From contig NZ_CP041763.1 of the NCBI RefSeq assembly GCF_007559005.1, positions 2,822,463-2,886,462 on the forward strand: a stretch of 64,000 nucleotides of DNA, in the 5' to 3' direction. How positions within the stretch are numbered: the stretch's first letter is position 1; every line of letters begins with the position of its first letter. The DNA is from Gordonia zhaorongruii. GTDB taxonomy: Bacteria > Actinomycetota > Actinomycetes > Mycobacteriales > Mycobacteriaceae. The position numbers and the translations under genes were made by a program. Below, one piece after another: positions 8,434 to 17,150 of the stretch. Below the pieces are notes generated by a model that made no database searches, was not told where the DNA came from, and saw only the letters and a program-made list of their open reading frames with translations.

Positions 8434-9487
8434 GGTCGCCCACGACGTCGTCGAGCAGCCGGTTGAAGGCTGCGCCACGCTCGACCGGGACCATGTGCCC
8501 GGCTCCGGGGTACTTCGTGTACGAGTGCAGCACGTCGTTGCGCGCCAGCACCCCCGATATCTCGTCGGCATGATCCACACCGGTCAGCCGGTCCTCGGTG
8601 CCCACGACGACCGCGGTCGGGACGGTGATCTTCTCGAGGCCGTCCAGCACGTCGAGCCGTGCCATCGCAGCACCCCAGGCGGCTCGGGACTTCGGCGAGC
8701 AGGCCGAGATCTGATCGTCGCTGAAATCGATGTGCGCCTGCCTCGCAACCGGACCGAGGGCGATGTAATGGGTGAGCATCGCCGCGAAGGGCGTGCTCGG
8801 CAGCGGCACCGGCAGTGATACGAACGCGGTCTCCATCAGCGGTTCGAAAGGTGAGACGAAGACGGGAATGTTCTCCGGAACCAGCTTCTGTCGCTCCACC
8901 ACACCGCGCGCCGCCGTCGACGCGAGCACGATGCCGGAGATCTTCTCCTCCATGCCCGCACCGAACTGGGCGGCCCACGACATGATCGTCATGCCGCCCA
9001 TGCTGTGCCCGATCAGTACGGCACGCTTGCCTTCCGGGATCGTCTCCTCGAGCACCGCTTGGAGGTCCTGCCCCAGCGTCTCGACGGACGGGCGCACGAG
9101 ACCCATCTCGGACAGTCCATGACCGCGCTGGTCGTACGCAACCATCGCGCGATGTCCGGTGAAGTGGTTGAACTGCGGATTCCAGAACGAGGTGTTGCAC
9201 GTCCAGCCGTGAATGAAGACGAGGATCTCGTCGGCCGACTCCAGGTCGCCCGACGTCGCCACGTGCAGGAGCGTGCCATCCGAGGCCCCGACGACTCCGG
9301 ACCGCAGTGCCTTCCTGGGCGCCTTCAGCAACGGGTCCGGTCCATCCTGGACCGGCTTCGGGAATCTCATCGCCTCACGCAGCAGGTATCCGGCGATCGT
9401 GCCCAGCTCGGCGCCGACCACTCCGGCCGCTGTCGCTCCGGCGATCAGCGCCCACTTGCCCACTGTGCGTGCGGTGCCCTTGGCCAT
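8411..9487 (-). CDS. Membrane-anchored alpha/beta hydrolase
   Basis: 358 residues. An N-terminal hydrophobic segment (about 11-35) should anchor or export the protein. It is followed by an alpha/beta hydrolase domain with oxyanion HGW at 93-95, nucleophile Ser162 in GHSMGG, acid Asp in GTEDRLTG and base His in GAGHMVP. It is probably a lipid or ester hydrolase at the membrane; the substrate is unknown. Start ATG 9487 has GAGAGG upstream at suitable spacing. It lies 28 bp downstream of the MerR gene on the same strand, so the regulator and enzyme likely form an operon. The 3' end overlaps murB by 23 bp. Confidence 0.82.
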   Translation of the reverse strand: MAKGTARTVGKWALIAGATAAGVVGAELGTIAGYLLREAMRFPKPVQDGPDPLLKAPRKALRSGVVGASDGTLLHVATSGDLESADEILVFIHGWTCNTSFWNPQFNHFTGHRAMVAYDQRGHGLSEMGLVRPSVETLGQDLQAVLEETIPEGKRAVLIGHSMGGMTIMSWAAQFGAGMEEKISGIVLASTAARGVVERQKLVPENIPVFVSPFEPLMETAFVSLPVPLPSTPFAAMLTHYIALGPVARQAHIDFSDDQISACSPKSRAAWGAAMARLDVLDGLEKITVPTAVVVGTEDRLTGVDHADEISGVLARNDVLHSYTKYPGAGHMVPVERGAAFNRLLDDVVGDLSEALSS

Positions 9488-9515
9488 GAAGATGCCTCTC
9501 TCGAGAAACTCGGTG

Positions 9516-10259
9516 TCAGTCGACGGCCGACTCAGTGCCGTCGTGCTGGTCGAAGTACGAGCTCGCCCTGCCCACTGCACGCGAGATCTCATCGTCCAAC
9601 GCCTTGCTGAATGCCGCTTCAACGATGTCGTGCGCCATCGGCCGCACGGTCTGAATCAAGCCGGCGAGCTGCGCGAACGACTTGTCGCCCATACCCGGCA
9701 GATTCTCGTCGAAGTACTTGTCGGTGATCAGCGAGACGAAGTTGTGCGCCACGTCCTCCAGGTCCTGTTCCACGCGGACCCACACATCGAGCAGCACCTC
9801 GAGGTCGACGCCGGCTTTGACCAGCGCCTCCGCGCCGGCGAGTGCCTCGGGGTTGCGGACGGCGTAGTGCGCGCCGTCCTTGGTCAGCAGGCCCAGTCGC
9901 TGACTGAGGCTGATCGCGCGATCCGACGCGTCGAGGGATTTCTTCAGCTCAGTGAGTGTGATGGTCGCCGCGCGCTTGAAGTTCGCCAGCCTGCTCGACT
10001 TCGGGGCGGCGCGAAGAACGTGCTCGACCTTCATCCCGTAATGCGCCGCATGCAGAAGCTCACTGATCGTCGCGAACGTGTAGCCGCGTTCGAGCATTCG
10101 GGAGATCAGATTGAGCCGGACGAGGTGCTCGTCCGAGTACCAACCGGTCCGGCCGCGAATGGTCGGCGCCGGGAGGAGCCCGCGGTCCTGGTAGACGCGG
10201 ATGTTGCGGACGCTGACGCCCGAGACCTGGGCGAGATCGTTGATGCGGTACTCGGTCAC
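9516..10259 (-). CDS. MerR-family transcriptional regulator
   Basis: 247 residues. The N-terminal MerR winged helix-turn-helix (about 3-70) shows YRINDLAQVSGVSVRNIRVY followed by DRGLLPAP and the wing GRTGWYSDEH. The remaining 170 residues form a helical effector domain without the cysteine pattern of metal-sensing MerR proteins, so an organic ligand is likely. Start is GTG 10259. The same-strand hydrolase 28 bp downstream is the obvious target together with autoregulation. A 7-bp dyad with an 8-nt spacer (10266-10287) lies just upstream of the start and is a candidate operator. Confidence 0.85.
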   Translation of the reverse strand: MTEYRINDLAQVSGVSVRNIRVYQDRGLLPAPTIRGRTGWYSDEHLVRLNLISRMLERGYTFATISELLHAAHYGMKVEHVLRAAPKSSRLANFKRAATITLTELKKSLDASDRAISLSQRLGLLTKDGAHYAVRNPEALAGAEALVKAGVDLEVLLDVWVRVEQDLEDVAHNFVSLITDKYFDENLPGMGDKSFAQLAGLIQTVRPMAHDIVEAAFSKALDDEISRAVGRASSYFDQHDGTESAVD

Positions 10260-10265
10260 CGTGCC

Positions 10266-10287
10266 ACCCCGATCACACTGTCGGGGT
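10266..10287. promoter_or_regulatory. Dyad upstream of merR-type gene
   Basis: ACCCCGA, 8-nt spacer, TCGGGGT: a perfect 7-bp inverted repeat between the DUF2516 stop (10291) and the MerR start (10259). It could be the MerR operator or a weak terminator; the lack of a following T-run on either strand favours the operator. Confidence 0.4.
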
Positions 10288-10290
10288 CAG

Positions 10291-10611
10291 TCATCCGAGC
10301 TTCCGGAACCAGTGCCGGTTCAGAATCTCGTCCGTCCGAACCCGCACGTCGACGATGTAGATCATCGATGCGATGACTCCGACCAGGAACAGCAGCCAGA
10401 TGCTCATCACCGAGCCGAACCAGATGAGGAGGACCGACACGGCCAGTACCGCCACCCAGAACGTCTTGGATTGCGCATCCACAGCGGTGAACGCATCGTG
10501 CCGGGTGATCCCAGCGTGGACCAGCGCTATCACAGCCGGGATTCCGGCAGCGAACGTCAGAAACCAGAGGATGTAGATCTGGGCATCGAGAACCAGGCCT
10601 TGAACAGTCAC
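10291..10611 (-). CDS. DUF2516 membrane protein (Rv0476-like)
   Basis: 106 residues with two to three hydrophobic stretches: about 8-30, 50-65, and 66-85. The segment LVHAGITRHDAFTAVDAQSK between them is the conserved signature of DUF2516. It is a small integral membrane protein of unknown function found across mycolata. Start is GTG 10611 with GGCGGGG just upstream. It follows the XRE regulator by 9 bp, so the two are almost certainly co-transcribed. In M. tuberculosis the same family (Rv0476) sits next to hbhA, which suggests the XRE, HbhA and DUF2516 genes form an old neighbourhood that was split here. Confidence 0.78.
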   Translation of the reverse strand: MTVQGLVLDAQIYILWFLTFAAGIPAVIALVHAGITRHDAFTAVDAQSKTFWVAVLAVSVLLIWFGSVMSIWLLFLVGVIASMIYIVDVRVRTDEILNRHWFRKLG

Positions 10612-10620
10612 CCCGCCACC

Positions 10621-11091
10621 TTACCCATGCGTGTTGTCAACGTCGGCGGCCACGGGTGCCTCGCCGTCGATTTCGGGCTGCATGTTCTCGGGCTGCACGT
10701 TCTCCCGGCGGAACGAGTCGTAGATCTCGAGGAGCATCTGCTTCTGCCGCTCACTGATCGAGTCATCGACGAGGAGCGCATCGCGCACCGGGCTGGCGGG
10801 CCGCTCCTCCAGGATGCCCGCGCGCACGTACAGGACCTCGGCGGACACGCGGAGCCCCTTGGCGATCTGGGACAGCACGTCGGCAGACGGCTTGCGCAGC
10901 CCGCGCTCGATCTGCGACAGATACGGGTTGCTCACACCGGCACGGTCGGCGAGCTGCCGCAAGGACACCTGCGCGGAGAGTCGCTGCGAGCGGATGAAAC
11001 CGCCGATGTCCTGGGCTGCCGCCGCGACAGCGTCGACCGCCACTTCCGCGGTGCTCTCCTGCGTATCGGGCTGCTGATTCTCGCTGCTCAC
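10621..11091 (-). CDS. XRE-family helix-turn-helix regulator (Rv0474-like)
   Basis: 156 residues. The HTH spans about 30-90: VSLRQLADRAGVSNPYLSQI gives the two DNA-contact helices, and GLRKPSADVLSQIAKGLRVS the rest of the Cro/C1 fold. Acidic, flexible segments flank it on both sides. Start GTG 11091. M. tuberculosis Rv0474 lies directly upstream of hbhA. Here a palindromic element upstream of this gene (11134-11151) recurs upstream of hbhA (15109-15126), so this protein probably regulates itself and hbhA (inference). DUF2516 follows by 9 bp on the same strand. Confidence 0.85.
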   Translation of the reverse strand: MSSENQQPDTQESTAEVAVDAVAAAAQDIGGFIRSQRLSAQVSLRQLADRAGVSNPYLSQIERGLRKPSADVLSQIAKGLRVSAEVLYVRAGILEERPASPVRDALLVDDSISERQKQMLLEIYDSFRRENVQPENMQPEIDGEAPVAADVDNTHG

Positions 11092-11133
11092 GTTCTATCT
11101 GTCCTCTCGACAGACTCCAGTATCCCCACCAGG

Positions 11134-11151
11134 TGCTAGCAGATGCAAGCA
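11134..11151. promoter_or_regulatory. Palindromic operator candidate upstream of XRE gene
   Basis: TGCTAGCAGATGCAAGCA, 43 bp upstream of the XRE start. It reads as TGCT-N-GCA-NN-TGC-N-AGCA, a near-perfect dyad. The 16-bp core GCTAGC-N3-TGCAAGC is identical outside the 3-base spacer to an element upstream of hbhA. Confidence 0.5.
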
Positions 11152-11186
11152 GTCGTGACCCGACGCACCGGCGGACGCGGAGGGAA

Positions 11187-12503
11187 TCAGTTGAACAGCA
11201 GGACCGAGACCGTGTAGATCACCAGCCCGGCGAGCGATCCGACCACGGTGCCGTTGATCCGAATGAACTGCAGGTCACGCCCCACCTGCAGTTCGATCTT
11301 CCGGCTCGTCTCCTCTGCGTCCCAGCCGCGCACCGTGTCGGTGATGACCGAGATGATCTCCGCCGAGTAGTTGTCGGAGATGTGGCGGGCCGTCCGGGCG
11401 ATCCACGTGTTCATCTTCGCCTGGAGCGGCTCGTCGTGGTGGATGCGGACACCCAGGCGCACCACCGCATCGGACAACGAGGTCCGCAGTGTGGATGACG
11501 GATCATCGAGCATCTGCTCGATCACATCCTTACCCGCCTGCCACGCCGTGGATGCCGCGCCGCTCACCTCGTCACGCCCGAGAAGTTCACTCTTGATCGC
11601 CTCGAACTTCGCGATGGTCTCGTCGTCGTGCTGCAGCTCCTGCGCGAAGTCGCCGACGAACTGATGCAGCGCGCGGCGCACGTCGTGCGCGGGGTCGGCT
11701 CTGACCTTGTACGTGAACTCGGTGAGCTCGCGGTAGAGCTTGTCGCCCACGAAGCTGTTCACGAATCCGGGAACCCACGTGGGGCCGTCCCGGTCGACCA
11801 CCCGGTCGATCAGGCCCTGACTCTCGAGGGCCCACTCATGCGCCCGCTCGCACAGCATCTGCACGATCGGCTCGATCCGCTCCTCGTCGACGAGTTGTTC
11901 CACGACGCGCCCGAGCGGTGGCGCCCACAACGGTTCGGCGGCCCATCGCAGCACTGCCTGGATGAACTTCTCGACGTCCTCGTCGCGAAGCATCTCCGAC
12001 CCGAGCTTTATCGCACGGGACACTTCGTCGTTGACGCGCGGAGCGTTCACCGGGTCGGCGAGCCAGCCCGACACTCGCCGCGGCAGATCAAGTGAGACAG
12101 CGCGTTCGACGATCACCTCGGGCGTCATGAAGTTCTGCTCGACGAACTCTCCGAGCTGGTCGCCGATCTGATCCTTCTTGCGGGGGATGAGCGCGGTGTG
12201 CGGAATCGGCAGCCCCAACGGCTGCCGGAACAGCGCCGTCACCGCGAACCAGTCGGCGAGGGCGCCGACCATGCCGGCCTCGGCCGCCGCGCGCACGTAG
12301 CCGACCCACGCTCCGACGTCGGCACCTTCCCGATGCTCGATCCACCGCATCACGAAGTACACAGTCGCCGCACCGAGCAGCAGGCCCGTTGCGACGATCT
12401 TCATCCTCCGCAGATCGCGGACGCGCTGCGCGTCGCCCGCGGAGTCGAGCCCCGCCGGCGACGATTTCGATGGTTGCGATTGCCACCCCAAGGTTGTCGA
12501 CAC
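11187..12503 (-). CDS. DUF445 membrane protein (Rv0473-like)
   Basis: 438 residues from GTG 12503. One hydrophobic segment near the N-terminus (starting about MKIVATGLLLGAATVYFVM) and one at the extreme C-terminus (VVGSLAGLVIYTVSVLLF) bracket a long helical region. The signature GALADWFAVTALFRQPLGLP followed by PHTALIPRKK is that of DUF445. The family is of unknown function, possibly envelope-related. TTG 12527 would overlap the divergent TetR operator region and lacks support; ATG 12404 is the other alternative. The adjacent divergent TetR gene is a likely regulator. Confidence 0.8.
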   Translation of the reverse strand: MSTTLGWQSQPSKSSPAGLDSAGDAQRVRDLRRMKIVATGLLLGAATVYFVMRWIEHREGADVGAWVGYVRAAAEAGMVGALADWFAVTALFRQPLGLPIPHTALIPRKKDQIGDQLGEFVEQNFMTPEVIVERAVSLDLPRRVSGWLADPVNAPRVNDEVSRAIKLGSEMLRDEDVEKFIQAVLRWAAEPLWAPPLGRVVEQLVDEERIEPIVQMLCERAHEWALESQGLIDRVVDRDGPTWVPGFVNSFVGDKLYRELTEFTYKVRADPAHDVRRALHQFVGDFAQELQHDDETIAKFEAIKSELLGRDEVSGAASTAWQAGKDVIEQMLDDPSSTLRTSLSDAVVRLGVRIHHDEPLQAKMNTWIARTARHISDNYSAEIISVITDTVRGWDAEETSRKIELQVGRDLQFIRINGTVVGSLAGLVIYTVSVLLFN

Positions 12504-12511
12504 GCCTACAG

Positions 12512-12537
12512 TGTTCCCGAACAGCAACTACTGTTGC
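12512..12537. promoter_or_regulatory. Two abutting dyads at the DUF445/TetR divergent promoter
   Basis: TGTTCCCGAACA (12512-12523) is a perfect dyad. It is followed immediately by GCAACTACTGTTGC (12524-12537, 5-bp arms). The second covers the TACTGT -10 box (12529-12534), which lies 6 nt before the TetR GTG at 12541. This is the expected place for TetR autorepression. Confidence 0.5.
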
Positions 12538-12540
12538 CAG

Positions 12541-13314
12541 GTGATGCCGAACCTCAACCCGTTGTCGACCGCCACGGTCGCGATGAACGCAGCGCTCACC
12601 CTCACCCGCGAGCTCGAACAGCGCATCCTCGCGCCTGCCGTCGAGGCGGTGGCATCCGACGGCCGGAAGCAACGGTGGGAGAAGCACAAGCAGACTCGGC
12701 GCGCCGAACTGACTGCAGGTACAGCCGACGCCGTCCGCGCTCTCGGGGCGGAAGCCGGAATGGACGAGATCGCTTCGCACATCGGCGTCTCGAAGACCGT
12801 GCTGTACCGCTACTTCTCCGATAAGAACGACCTCGCCGCCGCAGTCACCGTCAGCTTCATGGAGGCGACCCTGCTTCCGCGTCTGACCGAGACGATCACG
12901 GACGACCTGGCCGACTACGACTTGGTCCGCACGGTGATCGGCGTCTACGTGAGCACCGTCGCGACCGATCCCAACGTGTATCGATTCACGACCGGGCAGA
13001 CCGCGGGAAGCTCGTCGATCGCCTACACCGAGCGCATCTTGACCGGCGCAGTCGCATCGACCCTCGAGAACAGGCTCACCGCCCGCGGGGCCCGCTCCGA
13101 CGGATCGCGCACCTGGGCGACCGCCATCATCGGCGCCATCATCAAGGCCGTCGACGGGTGGATCACCCGGCCCGACCAGAGCGCCGACGAGCTGGTCGAT
13201 GAACTGACGATGGTGATGTGGGGCGGACTTGTCGGCATCATCGCCAGCGATGGCGATCCCCAGCAGTTCGCGAAGAATCCACCGCCGATACCGTCGCCAC
13301 CGGCCGACGAATGA
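12541..13314 (+). CDS. TetR-family transcriptional regulator (Rv0472c-like)
   Basis: 257 residues. The TetR HTH lies at about 60-105, with ALGAEAGMDEIASHIGVSKT then VLYRYFSDKNDL, preceded by an unusually long helical N-terminal extension. The C-terminal ligand domain has no recognisable substrate signature. GTG 12541 is chosen because a TACTGT box lies 6 nt upstream and two dyads cover it; ATG 12544 is the next codon. It is divergent from the DUF445 gene, as in M. tuberculosis Rv0472c/Rv0473, and ends 49 bp before the first PPK2 gene. Ligand unknown. Confidence 0.83.
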   Translation: MMPNLNPLSTATVAMNAALTLTRELEQRILAPAVEAVASDGRKQRWEKHKQTRRAELTAGTADAVRALGAEAGMDEIASHIGVSKTVLYRYFSDKNDLAAAVTVSFMEATLLPRLTETITDDLADYDLVRTVIGVYVSTVATDPNVYRFTTGQTAGSSSIAYTERILTGAVASTLENRLTARGARSDGSRTWATAIIGAIIKAVDGWITRPDQSADELVDELTMVMWGGLVGIIASDGDPQQFAKNPPPIPSPPADE

Positions 13315-13363
13315 TGCCGGACAGGCGGATCGACTCCGGCAGACGATGGACGAGCGAGGAACC

Positions 13364-14224
13364 ATGAGCACGATGGACGGCGCCTGGCGACAGAGCCCGT
13401 GGGAATGCCTGCGCGTCGGATCCACTGGCCACGTCGCCGACTTCGACCCGTCGGCCACACCGGGGTTCGGCGGGGACAAGAGCGACGGCAAAAAGCTCCT
13501 CGGCGACATCGGCGACGAACTCGCCGACCTGCAGGAACGACTCTTCGCCAACGGAAGATCCGGCGATCACCGGTCGGTCCTGCTCGTACTGCAGGGCATG
13601 GACACCGCAGGTAAAGGCGGGATCGTCCGTCATGTCGGCGGCCTACTCGACCCGCAGGGCCTGACGGTGACGGGATTCGGCGCGCCAACAAAGGAGGAGC
13701 TCTCTCACGACTTCCTCTGGCGCATCCGCAAGGCGCTTCCCGTCGCGGGCCGGATCGGCGTCTTCGATCGGTCGCATTACGAGGACGTCCTGCCCGTGCG
13801 AGTGCACGGACTGGTTCCCGAGTCGGAGTGGTGCGCACGCTACGACCTCATCAACCGGTTCGAAGCCGATCTCGTCGACGCAGGCACCACGATCATCAAG
13901 TGCGCGCTCGTCGTGTCCAAGGACGAGCAGCGCGAGCGCCTTGCCGAGCGACTGGAACGTCCGGGCAAGCACTGGAAGTACGACCCGTCCGACATCGACG
14001 AGCGCGCCTATTGGGACGCCTACCTCGAGGCGTATCAGGCGATCTTCGACCGCACGGACAGTGACGCCGCGCCGTGGTTCCTGATCCCGGCGGATCACAA
14101 ATGGTATGCGCGCCTGGCCGTCGGCCAGTTGCTTCTGACCGCGCTCGAGTCGCTGGAACTCGAGTGGCCGCCTGCGGATTTCGACGTCGACGAAGAGCGC
14201 AAGCGCGTGGCCGCGATGGACTGA
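13364..14224 (+). CDS. ppk2: Polyphosphate kinase 2 family protein, copy 1
   Basis: 286 residues with a P-loop: Walker A GMDTAGKGG at 78-86 and Walker B/lid start FDRSHYED at 134-141. These are PPK2 family marks; such enzymes move phosphate between polyphosphate and nucleoside mono- or diphosphates. The HYEDV variant and the short N-terminus fit the single-domain class III-like or PPK2-like nucleotide phosphotransferases, but the class is inferred. Start ATG 13364 has GAGGAA 4 nt upstream; ATG 13346 is an alternative. It is followed by a strong bidirectional terminator shared with hbhA. It has no equivalent at this position in M. tuberculosis as I recall, so it is an insertion between the TetR gene and hbhA. 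Confidence 0.85.
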   Translation: MSTMDGAWRQSPWECLRVGSTGHVADFDPSATPGFGGDKSDGKKLLGDIGDELADLQERLFANGRSGDHRSVLLVLQGMDTAGKGGIVRHVGGLLDPQGLTVTGFGAPTKEELSHDFLWRIRKALPVAGRIGVFDRSHYEDVLPVRVHGLVPESEWCARYDLINRFEADLVDAGTTIIKCALVVSKDEQRERLAERLERPGKHWKYDPSDIDERAYWDAYLEAYQAIFDRTDSDAAPWFLIPADHKWYARLAVGQLLLTALESLELEWPPADFDVDEERKRVAAMD

Positions 14225-14250
14225 TACCCGCCCGCCGACTGCAGACGCGG

Positions 14251-14282
14251 AAAGCCCCGGATCTCGAGAGATCCGGGGCTTT
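14251..14282. terminator. Bidirectional terminator, ppk2 copy 1 / hbhA
   Basis: A perfect 14-bp stem with a 4-nt CGAG loop. The arms start AAAGCCCCGG and end CCGGGGCTTT, giving a short T-run on either strand. It lies between the two convergent genes. Confidence 0.85.
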
Positions 14283-14326
14283 CTGCGGGGGTACTGCTTC
14301 TGCTGCCCGATGACCGGGCAGCATGA

Positions 14327-15058
14327 CTACTTGGCTGCCGGAGCCTTCTTGGCGGCCGGCTTGCGAGCCGGAGCCTTGGCTGCCGTGCTCTTGGCCGGGG
14401 TGGCCTTCTTGGCCTCGTCGACCTTCTTCGCCGGCGACGATGCCGAGGTGCGAGCCTTAGCCTCGACCGTGCCGGCAGCGCCCGCGACCTTGTTGGCAGC
14501 GGTGGCGCTCTCGGCCTTCACCGTGGTGGCAGCCTTCTCGACCTCGGTCGATGCGTCGGCCAGGTCGCCTGCAGCTTCGTCGACACCCTCGGCAGCACGG
14601 CCGACCAGTCCGGCGGCGCGCTCGCCGACGGTGCGGGTCTGGGTCGAGACCACGCCGAGAGCATCCTCGGTGAGGTCGACGGCGTCGTTGTAGGCCTTCT
14701 CGACGCGGTTCAGGTTGTCCGAGACGAGAGCGTTCTCACGCAGGCGGGCAACGGCGGTCTGGCCGCGCTCAGCGAGGTTGTTGTAGAAGCCGGTGGTCGC
14801 CTCGATGTACGGGTCAGCCAGCTTGCGCAGCTCTTCGCTGGTCAGCTTGCCGCGGAGCTCGTCGACCGACGGGACCTCGTTGGGCAGCTCGCTGATGCGG
14901 GTGCGGGTGCTCTGGATACGGTTCTGGGTGCGCTCGCGGCGCTCATCCGCACGGGTGCGCAGCTCGGCGAGGGCGTCCTTGACTTCCTGGACGGCGACGT
15001 CACCGGCGCCGACAACGGCGAAGACGGGGGTGGGGAGATTACGTTCGGCGGTGCTCAC
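14327..15058 (-). CDS. hbhA: Heparin-binding hemagglutinin-like adhesin (HBHA)
   Basis: 243 residues from GTG 15058, which has AGGAG 5 nt upstream. The N-terminal part (about 1-130) is a long coiled-coil with repeated heptads, as in mycobacterial HBHA. The C-terminal third is rich in Lys, Ala and Pro, ending in repeats of KKA/PAKS/AAKAP type. In mycobacteria such Lys-rich tails bind heparan sulphate and are methylated, and HBHA also associates with lipid inclusions. The protein is longer than M. tuberculosis HBHA (about 199) mainly through the Ala/Thr/Glu-rich middle. No signal peptide is visible, as in the family. The XRE gene that neighbours hbhA in mycobacteria lies 3.2 kb away here but shares an upstream palindrome. 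Confidence 0.85.
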   Translation of the reverse strand: MSTAERNLPTPVFAVVGAGDVAVQEVKDALAELRTRADERRERTQNRIQSTRTRISELPNEVPSVDELRGKLTSEELRKLADPYIEATTGFYNNLAERGQTAVARLRENALVSDNLNRVEKAYNDAVDLTEDALGVVSTQTRTVGERAAGLVGRAAEGVDEAAGDLADASTEVEKAATTVKAESATAANKVAGAAGTVEAKARTSASSPAKKVDEAKKATPAKSTAAKAPARKPAAKKAPAAK

Positions 15059-15084
15059 TTGAACTCCTAATAGCCGGGTTCTTC

Positions 15085-15101
15085 TGACACTTCGAGTGTC
15101 A
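15085..15101. promoter_or_regulatory. Dyad TGACACT-TCG-AGTGTCA upstream of hbhA
   Basis: A perfect 7-bp inverted repeat with a 3-nt centre, 27 bp before the hbhA start. Its position within the 5' leader or promoter suggests an operator or an RNA hairpin. Confidence 0.4.
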
Positions 15102-15108
15102 CTCAATA

Positions 15109-15126
15109 CGCTAGCTATTGCAAGCG
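15109..15126. promoter_or_regulatory. Palindromic operator candidate upstream of hbhA
   Basis: CGCTAGCTATTGCAAGCG, reading CGCT-N-GC-N-AT-N-GC-N-AGCG. Its core matches the element upstream of the XRE regulator at 11134-11151 in 13 of 16 bases. A second dyad, CTATTGC (15115-15121) with GCAATAG (15135-15141), overlaps it. Confidence 0.5.
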
Positions 15127-15388
15127 GACTGTTAGCAATAGTGGGACATGTCACGGTTCCCCTGACAAGAATGCGCGTTCCGGAAACCTCCGTGACCAGT
15201 GATTAACACCTGAAGTCCACATGAATCCCGCCCCACGGCGCCGGCGCAGGTGCTCGCAAAATCTACCGAAGCGTCACTGCGTGCCATGCTCACGAGCCCA
15301 CCGGAGCGATCTCGTACCGGTAGAAGCCGGGGTATCGAAAATGCCCCATGAGGAGCACATTCAGGACAGGACAGCCAGATTGACGCAA

Positions 15389-15433
15389 CGATCCCGGGCC
15401 GGGTTGGGATTACCCCAACCCGGCCCGGGATCG
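15389..15433 (-). terminator. Terminator downstream of aceA
   Basis: A perfect 20-bp stem (15389-15408 with 15414-15433) and a 5-nt ATTAC loop, 39 bp past the aceA stop. There is no U-run, but the stem is very stable, as is common for high-GC actinobacterial terminators. Confidence 0.8.
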
Positions 15434-15472
15434 ATATCACGTCAGCCCTTCAGTGAAGGCCGCAAACAGCTC

Positions 15473-16768
<1,296 letters not shown>

Positions 16769-16939
16769 AGCCTTCGCTTTCGTTAGAACTGCGGGATTCG
16801 CAGTGTCTTCTTGGTTCTCGGCGTTCGTCGCTTGCGAAGCGACTCGCACTTGGAGGCGATGCCTGACGCAAGGTTGCCATACCGGAAACGTCCAGGTCCA
16901 GCGAAGAATGGTGTTAAGTTCGGGCTCCCAGGGACCACA

Positions 16940-16960
16940 TTTTGCAAATTGTGCGAAGTT
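16940..16960. promoter_or_regulatory. RamB-like boxes upstream of aceA
   Basis: TTTTGCAAATT followed directly by GTGCGAAGTT. The known RamB motif of corynebacteria centres on TTTGCAAA, present here as a perfect palindrome (16941-16948: TTTGCAAA). The second half has the related GCGAA/AAGTT bases. It lies about 175 bp upstream of the aceA start. Confidence 0.55.
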
Positions 16961-17093
16961 AGAATCACCGTCACGATTACGGCGACAGCCAAAAAGTACG
17001 CGCGTACTGGGAAAACGGTGGCGTGCAACCTGGGCGGCCGACCAGACCACGAGACACTGCATACGGGATGGGCCGGACACAATGATTCGCCTA

Positions 17094-17109
17094 TGTGATG
17101 GATTTCACT
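17094..17109. promoter_or_regulatory. GlxR/CRP-like site
   Basis: TGTGA-N6-TCACT, matching the GlxR/CRP consensus TGTGA-N6-TCACA at 9 of 10 defined bases. It is 326 bp upstream of aceA and 41 bp past the end of the lipoprotein gene. GlxR is known to bind glyoxylate-shunt promoters in Corynebacterium. Confidence 0.5.
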
Positions 17110-17150
17110 GCTAGTATTCACCGGTGCATTCGAAGGGACGCCGGTGCGAA

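Larger units (their letters stand above)
15059..15472. other. 414-bp intergenic region between hbhA and aceA
   Basis: Holds the hbhA Shine-Dalgarno, three dyads (15085-15101, 15109-15126, 15115-15141) and the aceA terminator (15389-15433). The middle part (about 15145-15385) has no gene I can support. A 102-codon frame on the minus strand begins inside the terminator and resembles no known protein. Confidence 0.6.
16769..17150. other. Regulatory region upstream of aceA
   Basis: 382 bp without a supported gene. It is more A/T-rich than its surroundings and holds a RamB-like box (16940-16960) and a GlxR/CRP-like box (17094-17109). No single aceA -10 can be chosen by eye. Confidence 0.6.

Noticed and set aside
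15132..15440. 102-codon frame on minus between hbhA and aceA
   Set aside because: It starts inside the aceA terminator hairpin and has no similarity to any protein family I know.
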